From contig CAWIGP010000008.1 of NCBI GenBank assembly GCA_963835735.1, positions 1 to 64,000 on the forward strand: a stretch of DNA of 64,000 nt, read 5' to 3'. This DNA comes from DASQMT01 sp963835735. Lineage in GTDB: Bacteria; Actinomycetota; Thermoleophilia; Solirubrobacterales; Solirubrobacteraceae. Positions 23,218 through 31,246 of the stretch are shown here, piece by piece (positions within the stretch are counted from its first letter, which is position 1; every line of letters begins with the position of its first letter). Below the pieces are notes generated by a model. It did no database searches. It saw nothing but the letters and a program-made list of their open reading frames with translations, and was not told the origin of the DNA. The position numbers were made by a program, and so were the translations under genes.

Positions 23218-24560
23218 CCGGCCGCCGCCTGCACGAGCATCGAGCCGGCCAGCACGATCGGGATCGCGATCAGCGCGAGGCGGAGGACGAAGCCCCAGCC
23301 GAACGTCGCCGCGTAGAGCAGGCTGAGCTTGATGTCGAGCACCGGCCCGAACACCAGGAACGCCACCTGCGCGCCGATCGGGAACTGGACAAACGAGATC
23401 GCCACGAACGCGTCGGCCTCGGAGCAGAGCGAGAGCATGAACGCGAACACCATCAGCAGCCCCGCGCCGACCAGCGGCGTCGTGAGCACGCCGGTGAACA
23501 GCTCCTGCGGCACCAACGTCTGCAGCGCGGCGGCGAGCGCGGCGCCCGCCACGACGAACTTTCCCATGAAGAAGAAGTCCGACGACAGCGTGTCCATCAC
23601 GCGCCGCACGCGGCCGGCGCCGTGGTCGTGGTGATGCGTGTCGGGGCGGGAGAGCAGCTTGCCGGCGCCCATGCGGGCGATCAGCAGGCCGGTCGCCGTT
23701 GCTAGCAACAGTCCCAACCCGGCCCGCGCGCCGACCATCAGCACCGCGTCCTGGCCCGAGTACGCGACCGCCGTGGAGAACAGCACGACCGGGTTGAGGA
23801 TCGGCGCCGCGAGCATGAACGCGATCCCCGCGCCCGGGTGCACCCCGCGCAGGATCAGCCGCCGCGCCACCGGGACCGAGCCGCACTCGCACACCGGCAT
23901 CGCCATCCCGCAGAGGGCCAGGCCGGGTACCTGGAGCCGCAGCGGCAGCGCCGAAACGCGCTCGAACACGCGGTCGGAGACGAACACCTCGATCAGCGCC
24001 GACATCAGCGCGCCGAGCAGCACGAACGGCAGCGCCTCGACCGCGATCGACGCGAAGATCACCGTGAACGTGGAGATCTCGGCGACCGAGTCGATCTGTG
24101 CGAGCCGCCCGCCGACGACCACCAGCAGGACGAACGCGCCGACCGCGAGCGCGAGCGGCAGCGTGGCCGAGCTGGGCGCGCGGCGCAGGTGGGCGTCGGC
24201 GGCGCAGGCGATCAGCACTGCGCCGGTCAGGATCACCGGCGCCGCCGCGTCGCTCGAGGGCGTCTCCTGGACGAGCAGCGTCGCCACCGTCAGCGCCGGC
24301 ACCAGGCCCGCCGCAACCCACGGCGAGAGCAGCCCGCGCCAGCCGGCAAGCAGCGCCAGCGCGGCGAACGGCGCCCATGCGGCGAGGTAGAACCCGAGGT
24401 AATCGACCGAGATGCCGCTGAGCTCCCAGGCACCCGCCCAGTAATGCGGCGACAACACGACGGCCAGACCGGTAGCCGCAAGCGCGAGCCCGAACAGGGG
24501 CCGGTGCTCCCGCGGCAGCGCGGGAGCGACGGCGGGGCGCTCGGCGGCAGCCGTCGTCAT
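23214..24560 (-). CDS. UPF0718-family permease (YcgR/ArsP-like)
   Basis: About 448 residues with roughly ten membrane helices. The signature ALCGMAMPVCECGSVPVARR carries the CECGS motif typical of UPF0718/ArsP permeases, with repeated AAPILNPVV and FVAISFVQFP segments in the two halves. A His-rich cytoplasmic loop (THHHDHGAG) between the halves could bind zinc. The ATG at 24560 gives MTTAAAERP; an in-frame start at 24572 is also possible. Coupled to the TIGR03943 gene, it fits a metal-linked exporter pair. Confidence 0.87.
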   Translation of the reverse strand: MTTAAAERPAVAPALPREHRPLFGLALAATGLAVVLSPHYWAGAWELSGISVDYLGFYLAAWAPFAALALLAGWRGLLSPWVAAGLVPALTVATLLVQETPSSDAAAPVILTGAVLIACAADAHLRRAPSSATLPLALAVGAFVLLVVVGGRLAQIDSVAEISTFTVIFASIAVEALPFVLLGALMSALIEVFVSDRVFERVSALPLRLQVPGLALCGMAMPVCECGSVPVARRLILRGVHPGAGIAFMLAAPILNPVVLFSTAVAYSGQDAVLMVGARAGLGLLLATATGLLIARMGAGKLLSRPDTHHHDHGAGRVRRVMDTLSSDFFFMGKFVVAGAALAAALQTLVPQELFTGVLTTPLVGAGLLMVFAFMLSLCSEADAFVAISFVQFPIGAQVAFLVFGPVLDIKLSLLYAATFGWGFVLRLALIAIPIVLAGSMLVQAAAG

Positions 24561-24615
24561 CCTCGCGCGCAATCTACGCCGCGCTCCGCGGCTGGGACAC
24601 GACGACGTGTAGGAG

Positions 24616-25836
24616 CTAGTGCACGTGGGCGTGCGCGTCGTCGGGCACCGCCGCGGCCGGCATCCGGCTCGCCAGCAGCGCGGCGATCGCGGTCGTCAGC
24701 GGCACCGCGGCGATCAGGCCGATCGAGCCGACCAGCATCGCCACGACCTGCTCGGCGACGGGCTCGAGATTCACCGCATCGGAGAAGCGCGTCCCCTGCG
24801 TGTTGAAGATCAGCAGTACGGGCAGCGCGGCGCCGGCGTAGGCGAGCACCAGCGTGTTGACGGTCGCGCCGAGGTGGTCGCGGCCGACCGCGATCGCCTC
24901 GCCGAACAGCCGCCGGAAGCCGAGCACCGGGTTCGCGCGGCGCAGCGCGAGCACCGTCGACGCCTGCGAGACGGTCACGTCGTCGAGCACGCCGAGCGCG
25001 CCGACCACCATGCCCGCGACCACGAGGCCCTGCAGCGACAGCCCGCCGACGCCGGACAGCAGCAGCGTCGACTGCTCGCTCGAGAAGCCCGAGATCTCGG
25101 TCGTGCGCACCGCGAGCAGCGCGAGCGACGCGGTCAGCCCGAGCGCCACCGCTGTGCCGAGCATCGCGGCCATGCTCTTCAGGCCGGCGCCGTGCGAGAT
25201 CCCGATCGTGACGACCATCACCGCGAGCGAGCCGACCAGCGCGACCGCGAGCGGCGGGCTACCGTCGAGGATCGCCGGCGCGAGGAACTCGACCACGATC
25301 GCGAGGCTGATGCCCAGGCCGAGCAGAGCGCGCACGCCGTGCCAGCGGCCGAGCACTACGACGAGCGCGGCGAACACGAGTACGAGCGCGAGCAGCGGCG
25401 ACGAGCGCTCGAAGTCGACGAACGCGAACGGCTGCTGCGACGGGTCGTCGACCGGCAGCCGCTCGACCAGTCCGGGCTCCAGGCCGGACGGGACGTTGCG
25501 GGCGACACGGATGTGGTCGCCCGCATCCACGCGCGGCGCGAAGCGGTCGCTGGGAAGCGTGATGTAGGAGCGCTTGCCCTCGCTCGTACCCGAGCGCAGC
25601 TCGATCTCGAACAACCGGCAGCCCGGGCCTGCCCAGCCGGTGCAGTCCTCATCGCTGACGCGCACGACGTCGGCGCGTACGACGTCGCCGACCCCGATCG
25701 CACGCTGCGTCTGGCGCTCGCCGGTCGGCCACAGCACGATCAGGCCGACGACGACGCCCACGACCAGCAGCGCGGAGAGAACGGCGGCCGCGCGCCCCGC
25801 CGACGTCTGGAGCAGCGTGCGCAAGCGGCGCAGCAC
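24616..25836 (-). CDS. YibE/F-family membrane protein
   Basis: The protein has 406 residues: an N-terminal membrane anchor, an extracytoplasmic beta domain with two Cys (EDCTGWAGPGC), then about eight helices with the YibE/F signature (GRWHGVRALLGLGISL, then GALGVLDDVTVSQAST). The C-terminus is His-rich (DDAHAHVH), suggesting metal contact. It is divergent from the znuA-like gene across a region with a Zur/Fur-type palindrome, so both may respond to the same metal. The family function is unknown. Confidence 0.88.
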   Translation of the reverse strand: MLRRLRTLLQTSAGRAAAVLSALLVVGVVVGLIVLWPTGERQTQRAIGVGDVVRADVVRVSDEDCTGWAGPGCRLFEIELRSGTSEGKRSYITLPSDRFAPRVDAGDHIRVARNVPSGLEPGLVERLPVDDPSQQPFAFVDFERSSPLLALVLVFAALVVVLGRWHGVRALLGLGISLAIVVEFLAPAILDGSPPLAVALVGSLAVMVVTIGISHGAGLKSMAAMLGTAVALGLTASLALLAVRTTEISGFSSEQSTLLLSGVGGLSLQGLVVAGMVVGALGVLDDVTVSQASTVLALRRANPVLGFRRLFGEAIAVGRDHLGATVNTLVLAYAGAALPVLLIFNTQGTRFSDAVNLEPVAEQVVAMLVGSIGLIAAVPLTTAIAALLASRMPAAAVPDDAHAHVH

Positions 25837-25899
25837 GATAGCCCGGGCTCCGCTCGACCCCGCCTACCGGGTGTAGAAACGACACGTTGTCGGAGCTAA

Positions 25900-25914
25900 C
25901 GAGAATCATCCTCA
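25900..25914. promoter_or_regulatory. Zur/Fur-type 7-1-7 palindrome
   Basis: CGAGAAT-C-ATCCTCA resembles the Zur/Fur consensus TGAAAAT-n-ATTTTCA (5 of 7 arm positions are complementary). It lies in the divergent region between yibE/F and the znuA-like gene, immediately upstream of the TATGAT -10 candidate, where a zinc-bound repressor would act. Confidence 0.5.
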
Positions 25915-25915
25915 G

Positions 25916-25921
25916 TATGAT
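25916..25921 (+). promoter_or_regulatory. -10 box of the znuA-like gene, probably leaderless
   Basis: TATGAT (5/6 match to TATAAT) ends 9 bp before the ATG at 25931. There is no Shine-Dalgarno between them, so the transcript may begin at or next to the start codon. Confidence 0.4.
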
Positions 25922-25930
25922 GGCGCCGCC

Positions 25931-26914
25931 ATGCCCTCCACGCGCACGCTCGCTGTCGCCGCCCTCCTGTGCCTCGTGGCGCTCGTCTCCGCTTGCGGCG
26001 ACGATGACTCGACGGCCGCCGGCGACACGAGCGTGACCGTGGTCGCCACGACCACCCAGGCCGCGGACTTCGCGCGCGCCGTCGGCGGCGAGCGGGCGAG
26101 GGTCGTCGGCCTGATCCCCGCCAACGCCGACCCGCACGACTACGAGGTGCGGCCCGGCGACGTCAAGGCGCTCGCGGACGCCGACCTCGTCATCCGCTCC
26201 GGCGGCGACGTCGACGACTGGCTCGCCGAGGCGATCGAGAGCTCCGGCACGGGCGCGGACGAGCTGGCACTGATCGACCACGTCGAGGCCCACGAAGGTG
26301 GCCACGCGCACGAGGAGGAGGAACATGCGGCGGAGGAGGAGGGTGAGGAGCACGAGATCGACCCCCACTGGTGGCAGGACCCGCACAACGCCGAGACCGC
26401 GGTCGCCGAGATCGAGAAGGCGCTGAGCGCAGCCGACGCCGACGGCGCCGCCACCTACGCACGCAACTCCGAGGCCTACACCGCGAAGCTCACCGCGCTC
26501 GACCGCGCGGTGACGCAGTGCATCGATCAGATCCCGCCCGCGCAGCGCAAGCTCGTGACCACGCACGACGCGCTCGGCTACTACGCGGAGCGCTACGGCC
26601 TCGAGGTCGTCGGCGCGGTCATCCCGTCGCTCTCGACGCAGGCGCAGGCATCCGCCGGCGAGGTCGACGCGCTCATCGACACGATCAAGCGCGAGCAGGT
26701 CAAGGCGATCTTCGCGGAGAGCTCCCTCAACCCGAAGCTCGAGCAGCTGATCGCCGATCAGTCCGGTGCGACGGTCGGCAAGGCGCTGTGGGCGGACACG
26801 CTCGGCCCGGAGGGATCCGACGGCGACACCTACCTGAAGTCGATCGCATCCAACACGCGCGCGATCGCCGACGGCCTCAGCGGCGGCGCGGTCAGCTGCA
26901 CGCTGCCCGACTAG
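25931..26914 (+). CDS. Zinc/manganese ABC transporter substrate-binding lipoprotein (ZnuA-like)
   Basis: The protein has 327 residues. The signal peptide ends in the lipobox LVSAC, giving a lipid-anchored extracytoplasmic protein. The cluster A-I domain carries metal ligands in ANADPHDYEVRP and EIDPHWWQDP, a His/Glu-rich loop (GHAHEEEEHAAEEEGEEHE) typical of zinc-specific members, TTHDALGYYAERYG and the C-terminal FAESSLNPK/Asp region. It captures Zn(II) for an ABC importer, but no permease or ATPase gene is adjacent, so these must lie elsewhere. The upstream palindrome suggests zinc-dependent repression. Confidence 0.92.
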   Translation: MPSTRTLAVAALLCLVALVSACGDDDSTAAGDTSVTVVATTTQAADFARAVGGERARVVGLIPANADPHDYEVRPGDVKALADADLVIRSGGDVDDWLAEAIESSGTGADELALIDHVEAHEGGHAHEEEEHAAEEEGEEHEIDPHWWQDPHNAETAVAEIEKALSAADADGAATYARNSEAYTAKLTALDRAVTQCIDQIPPAQRKLVTTHDALGYYAERYGLEVVGAVIPSLSTQAQASAGEVDALIDTIKREQVKAIFAESSLNPKLEQLIADQSGATVGKALWADTLGPEGSDGDTYLKSIASNTRAIADGLSGGAVSCTLPD

Positions 26915-26917
26915 CCG

Positions 26918-27928
26918 TCAGCGCCGGCCGCGCCCCATCCTGTCGAGCTCCTCGAGCGACTGCCCGGCGCCGAGCGCGACGCATTCGAGCGGCGCGTCCG
27001 CGACGCGCACCGGCATCCCGGTCTCGTCCTCAAGTCGCTGCTCGAGCCCGCGCATGAGCGCGCCTCCGCCGGCGAGCAGGATGCCCTCCTTGGTGATGTC
27101 GGCCGCGAGCTCGGGCGGCGTCTCCTCCAGCGCGGCGTGGACGGCGGCGAGGATGTCGGCGAGCGGCCCGGCGACCGCCTTGCTGACCTCCTCGCTCCCC
27201 AGCTGCACCTCGCGCGGGAGGCCGGACATCAGGTCGCGCCCGCGCACCTCGGCGAACAGCTCCTCGCGCTGGGGCGTGGCCGCAGCCACCGCGAGCTTGA
27301 TCGCCTCGGCGCTCTGCGAGCCGATCGCCATCCGGTGCTCGTTGCGGATGTGGGCGGCGATCGCCTCGTCGAGGTCGTAGCCGCCGACGCGCAGCGAGCG
27401 GCTCACGACGAGTCCCCCGAGCGAGATCACCGCGACCTCGCTCGTGCCGCCGCCGATGTCGACCACCATGCGACCGACCGGCTCCTCGATCGGCAGGCCG
27501 GAGCCGATCGCCGCGGCCAGCGACTCCTCGATCAGATGCACCTCGCGCGCGCCGGCCGACAGCGACGCCTCCTCGACCGCGCGGCGCTCGACCTCGGTGA
27601 CGCCCGACGGCGCGCACATCACGAGCCGCGGCCGCGAGAAGCGGCTCGACAGCACCTTCTCCATGAACCGGCGCAGCATCGCCTCGGTCACCTCGAAGTC
27701 GGCGATCACGCCGTGGCGCAGCGGGCGGTCGGCGGAGATGCTCGCGGGCGTGCGCCCGATCATGAGCTGCGCCTCGGCGCCGACGGCGTGGACCTCCCCC
27801 GTGCGCTCGTCGATCGCGACGACGGACGGCTCGGAAAGCACGATCCCGCGGCCGCGCACGTACACGACCGTGTTCGCGGTGCCCAGGTCGATGGCCATGT
27901 CGCCGACGTGACGCAGAGCGGCGAACAC
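26918..27928 (-). CDS. mreB: Rod shape-determining protein MreB
   Basis: This is a bacterial actin homologue that organises lateral cell-wall synthesis at the inner membrane. It has about 336 residues with the phosphate 1 motif MAIDLGTANTVVYVRGRGIV, GRMVVDIGGGTSEVAVIS (phosphate 2) and ILLAGGGALMRGLEQRL (adenosine motif). The GTG at 27928 (VFAALRHVGD) gives the usual N-terminus; an ATG at 27994 would add 22 basic residues. It stands alone, without mreC/mreD, and is tail to tail with znuA. Presence of MreB fits rod-shaped Thermoleophilia. Confidence 0.93.
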   Translation of the reverse strand: MFAALRHVGDMAIDLGTANTVVYVRGRGIVLSEPSVVAIDERTGEVHAVGAEAQLMIGRTPASISADRPLRHGVIADFEVTEAMLRRFMEKVLSSRFSRPRLVMCAPSGVTEVERRAVEEASLSAGAREVHLIEESLAAAIGSGLPIEEPVGRMVVDIGGGTSEVAVISLGGLVVSRSLRVGGYDLDEAIAAHIRNEHRMAIGSQSAEAIKLAVAAATPQREELFAEVRGRDLMSGLPREVQLGSEEVSKAVAGPLADILAAVHAALEETPPELAADITKEGILLAGGGALMRGLEQRLEDETGMPVRVADAPLECVALGAGQSLEELDRMGRGRR

Positions 27929-28082
27929 CCCGCGCCGCCGGTTCCTTCCTCTCGGCGTCACGCGTTCGACCCTAGCGGGCGCGTCGGCTTGCACCGGCTG
28001 TCACGAGGATTGCCGGAGAGAGCGGAGTGCTTGCGTCCGGCGGGTTGACCGGGCGCGCGCGCCGAAGTTCGATGCCTGGGCG

Positions 28083-28229
28083 ATGCCGCAGCCGTCGCAT
28101 ATCTACGCCAGCACGCTGAGTCGCCGCGGATGGCGCCGGCGGCGGCGCCGCAGCATCTGGCCGGCGGCGCTGACGTGGCTTGCGGCGCTGGGCGCGCTGA
28201 TCGCGCTGGGCGCACTGCTGCTCGGCTAG
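28083..28229 (+). CDS. Small membrane peptide (48 residues)
   Basis: MPQPSHIYASTLSRRGWR is followed by a run of Arg residues and a single hydrophobic helix (TWLAALGALIALGALLLG) at the C-terminus. This is a typical positive-inside single-span peptide. Its TAG stop overlaps the stop of convergent serS in the self-complementary CTAG at 28226-28229. There is no strong ribosome site. No family was recognised. It is plausible because of its composition, but unproven. Confidence 0.45.
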   Translation: MPQPSHIYASTLSRRGWRRRRRRSIWPAALTWLAALGALIALGALLLG

Positions 28230-29461
28230 GCCCGCAGCTCGGCCGGCGCGCCCCAGGCGCGCAGAACCTCGGGGATCGCGATCGAGCCGTCGTCGCGCTG
28301 GCCGTTCTCGATGATCGCGATCAGCGTGCGCCCGACCGCCACCGCCGTGCCGTTCAGCGTCGCCGCGTGGCGTGGGCCGCCGTCCGCCGGCCGGTAGCGG
28401 ATGTTCAGCCGCCGCGCCTGGAAGTCGGTCGTGTTCGACGTCGAGGTGAGCTCGCGGTAGCGCTGCTGGCCCGGCAGCCAGGCTTCGCAGTCGTACTTCT
28501 TCGCCGCCGAGGAGCCGAGGTCCGTCACGCCGATGTTGACCACCCGATACGGGATCCCGAGCGCCGTCAGGATCTCCTCCTCGTTGGCTAGCAGCCGTTC
28601 GTGCTCGGCCGTCGCGTCCTCGGGCTCGACGAACGAGAACATCTCGACCTTGTCGAACTGGTGCACGCGGAACAGGCCGCGCGTGTCGCGCCCGGCGGCG
28701 CCGGCCTCGCGCCGGAAGCAGGGCGAGAAGCCCGCGTAGCGCAGCGGGAGCGCATCGACGATCTCGCCCGCGTGCAGCGAGGCGAGCGCGACCTCGCTCG
28801 TGCCGGTCAGGTAAAGCGCATCGTCGGCCAGCCGGTAGATCTGCTGCTCGGTGTCGGGCAGGAAGCCGGTGCCGTAGAGCGCCTCCTCGCGCACCAGCAC
28901 CGGCGGGACGACCGGCTCGAAGCCCCTGCCGTCCAGCAGCTCGAGTACCCAGCGCACCAGCGCGAGCTCGAGCAGCACGAGGTCGCCCTTGAGGTAGGCA
29001 AAACGCGAGCCGGCCACGCGCGCGCCTGCCTCCATGTCGATCCACGCGCCGGCCAGCTCGAGGTGGTCCTTGCCGGCGCGCCCGCCCTCGCCGCGCTCGT
29101 ACAGCACCTCGTCCTCGTCGGCCGCGGTCGGATCGGGTGGATTGGGGAGCGCGCCGAGCGCCTCGTCGAGCTCGGCCTGCACGCCGTCGAGCTCCTCGCG
29201 CAGCGCCTTGCCCCGGCGCGCCACCGCCTGCATCTCGGCGATCGCGCCGCTCGCGTCCTCGCCGGCCTGCTTGGCGGCGGCGATCGCCTGCGAGGCAGTG
29301 TTCTGCTGCGCCCTGATGCCCTCGACCTGGGGCAGCAGCTCGCGCCGGCGCACGTCGAGCTCGAGCACGCGGTCCAGCACCGCGGCGGACCCGTCGCGGC
29401 GCCGCGCCAACGCCGCGCGGATCGGTTCCGGGTCCTGGCGAAGCGACCTGAGGTCGAGCAC
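28226..29461 (-). CDS. serS: Seryl-tRNA synthetase
   Basis: The protein has 411 residues. The N-terminal long coiled-coil arm (LDLRSLRQDPEPIRAAL through about residue 105) binds the tRNA-Ser variable arm. The class II catalytic core contains motif 2 (FSPCFRREAG) and motif 3 (GTAVAVGRTLIAIIENGQ). The start is GTG at 29461, matching the family N-terminus. No Shine-Dalgarno is visible, and the upstream cytochrome gene has no stop in this frame before it, so initiation may depend on upstream translation. Confidence 0.93.
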   Translation of the reverse strand: MLDLRSLRQDPEPIRAALARRRDGSAAVLDRVLELDVRRRELLPQVEGIRAQQNTASQAIAAAKQAGEDASGAIAEMQAVARRGKALREELDGVQAELDEALGALPNPPDPTAADEDEVLYERGEGGRAGKDHLELAGAWIDMEAGARVAGSRFAYLKGDLVLLELALVRWVLELLDGRGFEPVVPPVLVREEALYGTGFLPDTEQQIYRLADDALYLTGTSEVALASLHAGEIVDALPLRYAGFSPCFRREAGAAGRDTRGLFRVHQFDKVEMFSFVEPEDATAEHERLLANEEEILTALGIPYRVVNIGVTDLGSSAAKKYDCEAWLPGQQRYRELTSTSNTTDFQARRLNIRYRPADGGPRHAATLNGTAVAVGRTLIAIIENGQRDDGSIAIPEVLRAWGAPAELRA

Positions 29462-29845
29462 TACTGGGCAACCGGTGGACACTTCGCTGCCGGCGTACTT
29501 CGCGACGAAGTCCGCGACCTTCTGCGCCTCCTCGCCGACGACGATGTCTTGCGGCATCGGCCCCGACGAGAAGCCGCCGTTCTGAATCGCGTAGAGGACC
29601 TGGTCGGCCTGCTCGCAGCGCTGGTCGAAGTTCGGGCCGTCCTTGTACTCGCGGTCGTTCGGGTTCGTGGCCGAGCCCTGGGTCCCCGCGGCGGTGAGCG
29701 TGTGGCAGCCCGAGCAGCGCTCCTGGAAGATCTTCGCCCCTTCGTAGTCCGGGTCGGAGCTCGCGAGCTCGATCCCCTCCTCGCCGCATGACGCCGCGAA
29801 CGCGCACGCGGCGACGGCGAGGGCGAGCAGCGGGCGGCGGGGCAT
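29462..29845 (-). CDS. Cytochrome c lipoprotein, reading frame open into serS
   Basis: It starts at ATG 29845. A signal peptide with lipobox FAASC is followed by a monohaem cytochrome c domain with CSGCH haem-binding motif (about residues 44-48) and axial Met in GPMPQ. It is probably a membrane-anchored small electron carrier, for example towards an oxidase. After KYAGSEVSTGCPV the frame continues without a stop straight into the SerRS N-terminus. A TAG in the +1 frame (29463-29461) would overlap the serS GTG, as expected for two separate genes. Loss of the stop or an indel is possible. Confidence 0.75.
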
Positions 29846-29881
29846 GACGGCGGCAAGCATACGGAACAATCCCCCGCGTCG

Positions 29882-30367
29882 ATGCCGCTGCACCCCGTCG
29901 AGCCCGACCGCTTCCGCGCGGTCATGGGGCACTTCGCCACCGGCGTCGCGGTCGTGACCGCGACCGGGCCCGAGGGGCCCGTCGGCATGACCGCGAACGC
30001 GGTCTGCTCGCTCTCGCTCGAGCCCGTGCTCCTGCTCGTCTGCTTCGACAATGGCGCCCGCACGCTGCGGGTCGTGCGGGCGACCGAGCGCTTCGGCGTG
30101 AACGTGCTCGCGGCCGGACAGGAGGAGCTCGCCCGCCGCTTCGCCTCGAAGCTGCCGGAGGCGGAGAAGTTCGACGGCGTGCCGCACGACGTGCACGACG
30201 GCATCCCGGTGCTGGAGGACTCGCTCGCCTGGGTCGGCTGCGAGCTCGAGCAGCTCGTGCCCGGCGGCGACCACACGATCGGGATCGGCGCCGTGCGCGC
30301 AGCCGAGACTGGAGGACGAACGGACCCGCTGGTCTGGTTCCGCGGCTCCTACGGCGGCCGGCCGTGA
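29882..30367 (+). CDS. Flavin reductase-like FMN-binding protein
   Basis: The protein has 161 residues of the flavin reductase-like domain (PF01613): FRAVMGHFATGVAVVTA at the N-terminus, GMTANAVCSLSLEPVLLLVC, and GDHTIGIGAV near the end. It supplies reduced FMN to a two-component monooxygenase or reduces FMN itself; no monooxygenase is adjacent. Its stop overlaps the start of the next gene (GTGA), so the two are cotranscribed. Confidence 0.88.
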   Translation: MPLHPVEPDRFRAVMGHFATGVAVVTATGPEGPVGMTANAVCSLSLEPVLLLVCFDNGARTLRVVRATERFGVNVLAAGQEELARRFASKLPEAEKFDGVPHDVHDGIPVLEDSLAWVGCELEQLVPGGDHTIGIGAVRAAETGGRTDPLVWFRGSYGGRP

Positions 30368-30804
30368 CCGGCGTTCACATCGCGCTGGGCGTGGCGCTGG
30401 TCGCGGTCAATCTGGCCGCCGGGCTGTACGGCGGCTGGGCCTGGTGGCAGTGGCGCGAGGCGCCCGGATTCTGGACGCTGCTGCGCGCCGGCCAGCTGCT
30501 GGTGGCGATCGAGGCCGTCATCGGCCTCGTGCTCGTGCTGAGCGACGAGGAGCTGCCGCACCTGCACCTCGTCTACGGCCTGACGCCGCTCGCTGTCGCC
30601 TTCCTGGCCGAGCAGCTGCGGATCGTCGCGGCGCAGATCGAGCTCGACCACCGCAAGCTCGAGGGACGCGGTGCGATCGCCGAGCTGTCGGAGACCGAGC
30701 GCCAGGAGCTGATACGTGCGATCCTCCGCCGCGAGATCGGGGTGATGGCGGCTTCGGCGATGGTCGTTGCGGTATTGGGGGTACGCGCGTCTGGATGGCT
30801 CTGA
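30364..30804 (+). CDS. Small integral membrane protein
   Basis: The protein has 146 residues with four predicted helices (HIALGVALVAVNLAAGLYGG, a second near LLVAIEAVIGLVLVL, a third near VYGLTPLAVAFLAE, a fourth at the C-terminus). An amphipathic segment rich in Glu/Arg lies between helices 3 and 4. It follows the flavin reductase with a 4-bp overlap and precedes nuoA by 73 bp. No named family was recognised. Confidence 0.6.
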   Translation: MTGVHIALGVALVAVNLAAGLYGGWAWWQWREAPGFWTLLRAGQLLVAIEAVIGLVLVLSDEELPHLHLVYGLTPLAVAFLAEQLRIVAAQIELDHRKLEGRGAIAELSETERQELIRAILRREIGVMAASAMVVAVLGVRASGWL

Positions 30805-30837
30805 AACCCGCGCTGTCCCAGTGCAGAATGTCACTAA

Positions 30838-30867
30838 GTAACACATCCGCACAAGCAGTGGTACAAA
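30838..30867 (+). promoter_or_regulatory. Candidate nuo operon promoter
   Basis: GTAACA (30838-30843, 4/6 to TTGACA) and TACAAA (30862-30867) are separated by 18 bp, and the latter ends 10 bp before the nuoA ATG. No purine-rich ribosome site precedes the ATG; the sequence there is CCCCTCC. A leaderless transcript is possible. Confidence 0.35.
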
Positions 30868-30877
30868 TCCCCTCCGG

Positions 30878-31246
30878 ATGATCCGCACCTACCTCCCGGC
30901 GCTCGTCTTCCTGGGCCTCGGCGCCCTCCTCGGGTTGGTCTTCGCGACGATCAACTCGGTGCTCGGGAACGTGATCGGGCGCAACCGCGCGCCGCGCTCG
31001 CAGGGCGACCCGTACGAGTGCGGCCTGCCGTCCGACGTGAAGCACAACTTCCGTTTCGGGATCTCCTTCTACCTCGTCGCGATGCTGTTCATCCTGTTCG
31101 ACATCGAGACGATCCTGCTGTTCCCGGTCGCGCTCCAGCTCAACGCGTTCGGCACGTTCGCGCTGATCGAGACGGTCGTCTTCATCGTGCTGCTGCTGAT
31201 CGCATACGTGTACGTGTGGAGGAGGGGAGCGCTGGAATGGAGGTGA
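30878..31246 (+). CDS. nuoA: NADH-quinone oxidoreductase subunit A
   Basis: The protein has 122 residues and three membrane helices. It is the membrane-arm subunit at the quinone-site hinge of respiratory complex I. The conserved PYECGL and RFGISFYLVAMLFILFDIE segments are present. It is the first gene of the 14-gene operon and overlaps nuoB by 10 bp. Confidence 0.97.
   Translation: MIRTYLPALVFLGLGALLGLVFATINSVLGNVIGRNRAPRSQGDPYECGLPSDVKHNFRFGISFYLVAMLFILFDIETILLFPVALQLNAFGTFALIETVVFIVLLLIAYVYVWRRGALEWR

Noticed and set aside
28226..29845. A functional exported cytochrome c-SerRS fusion enzyme
   Set aside because: SerRS must act in the cytoplasm on tRNA, while the cytochrome part carries a lipoprotein export signal and needs extracytoplasmic haem attachment. 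Separate products are far more likely.
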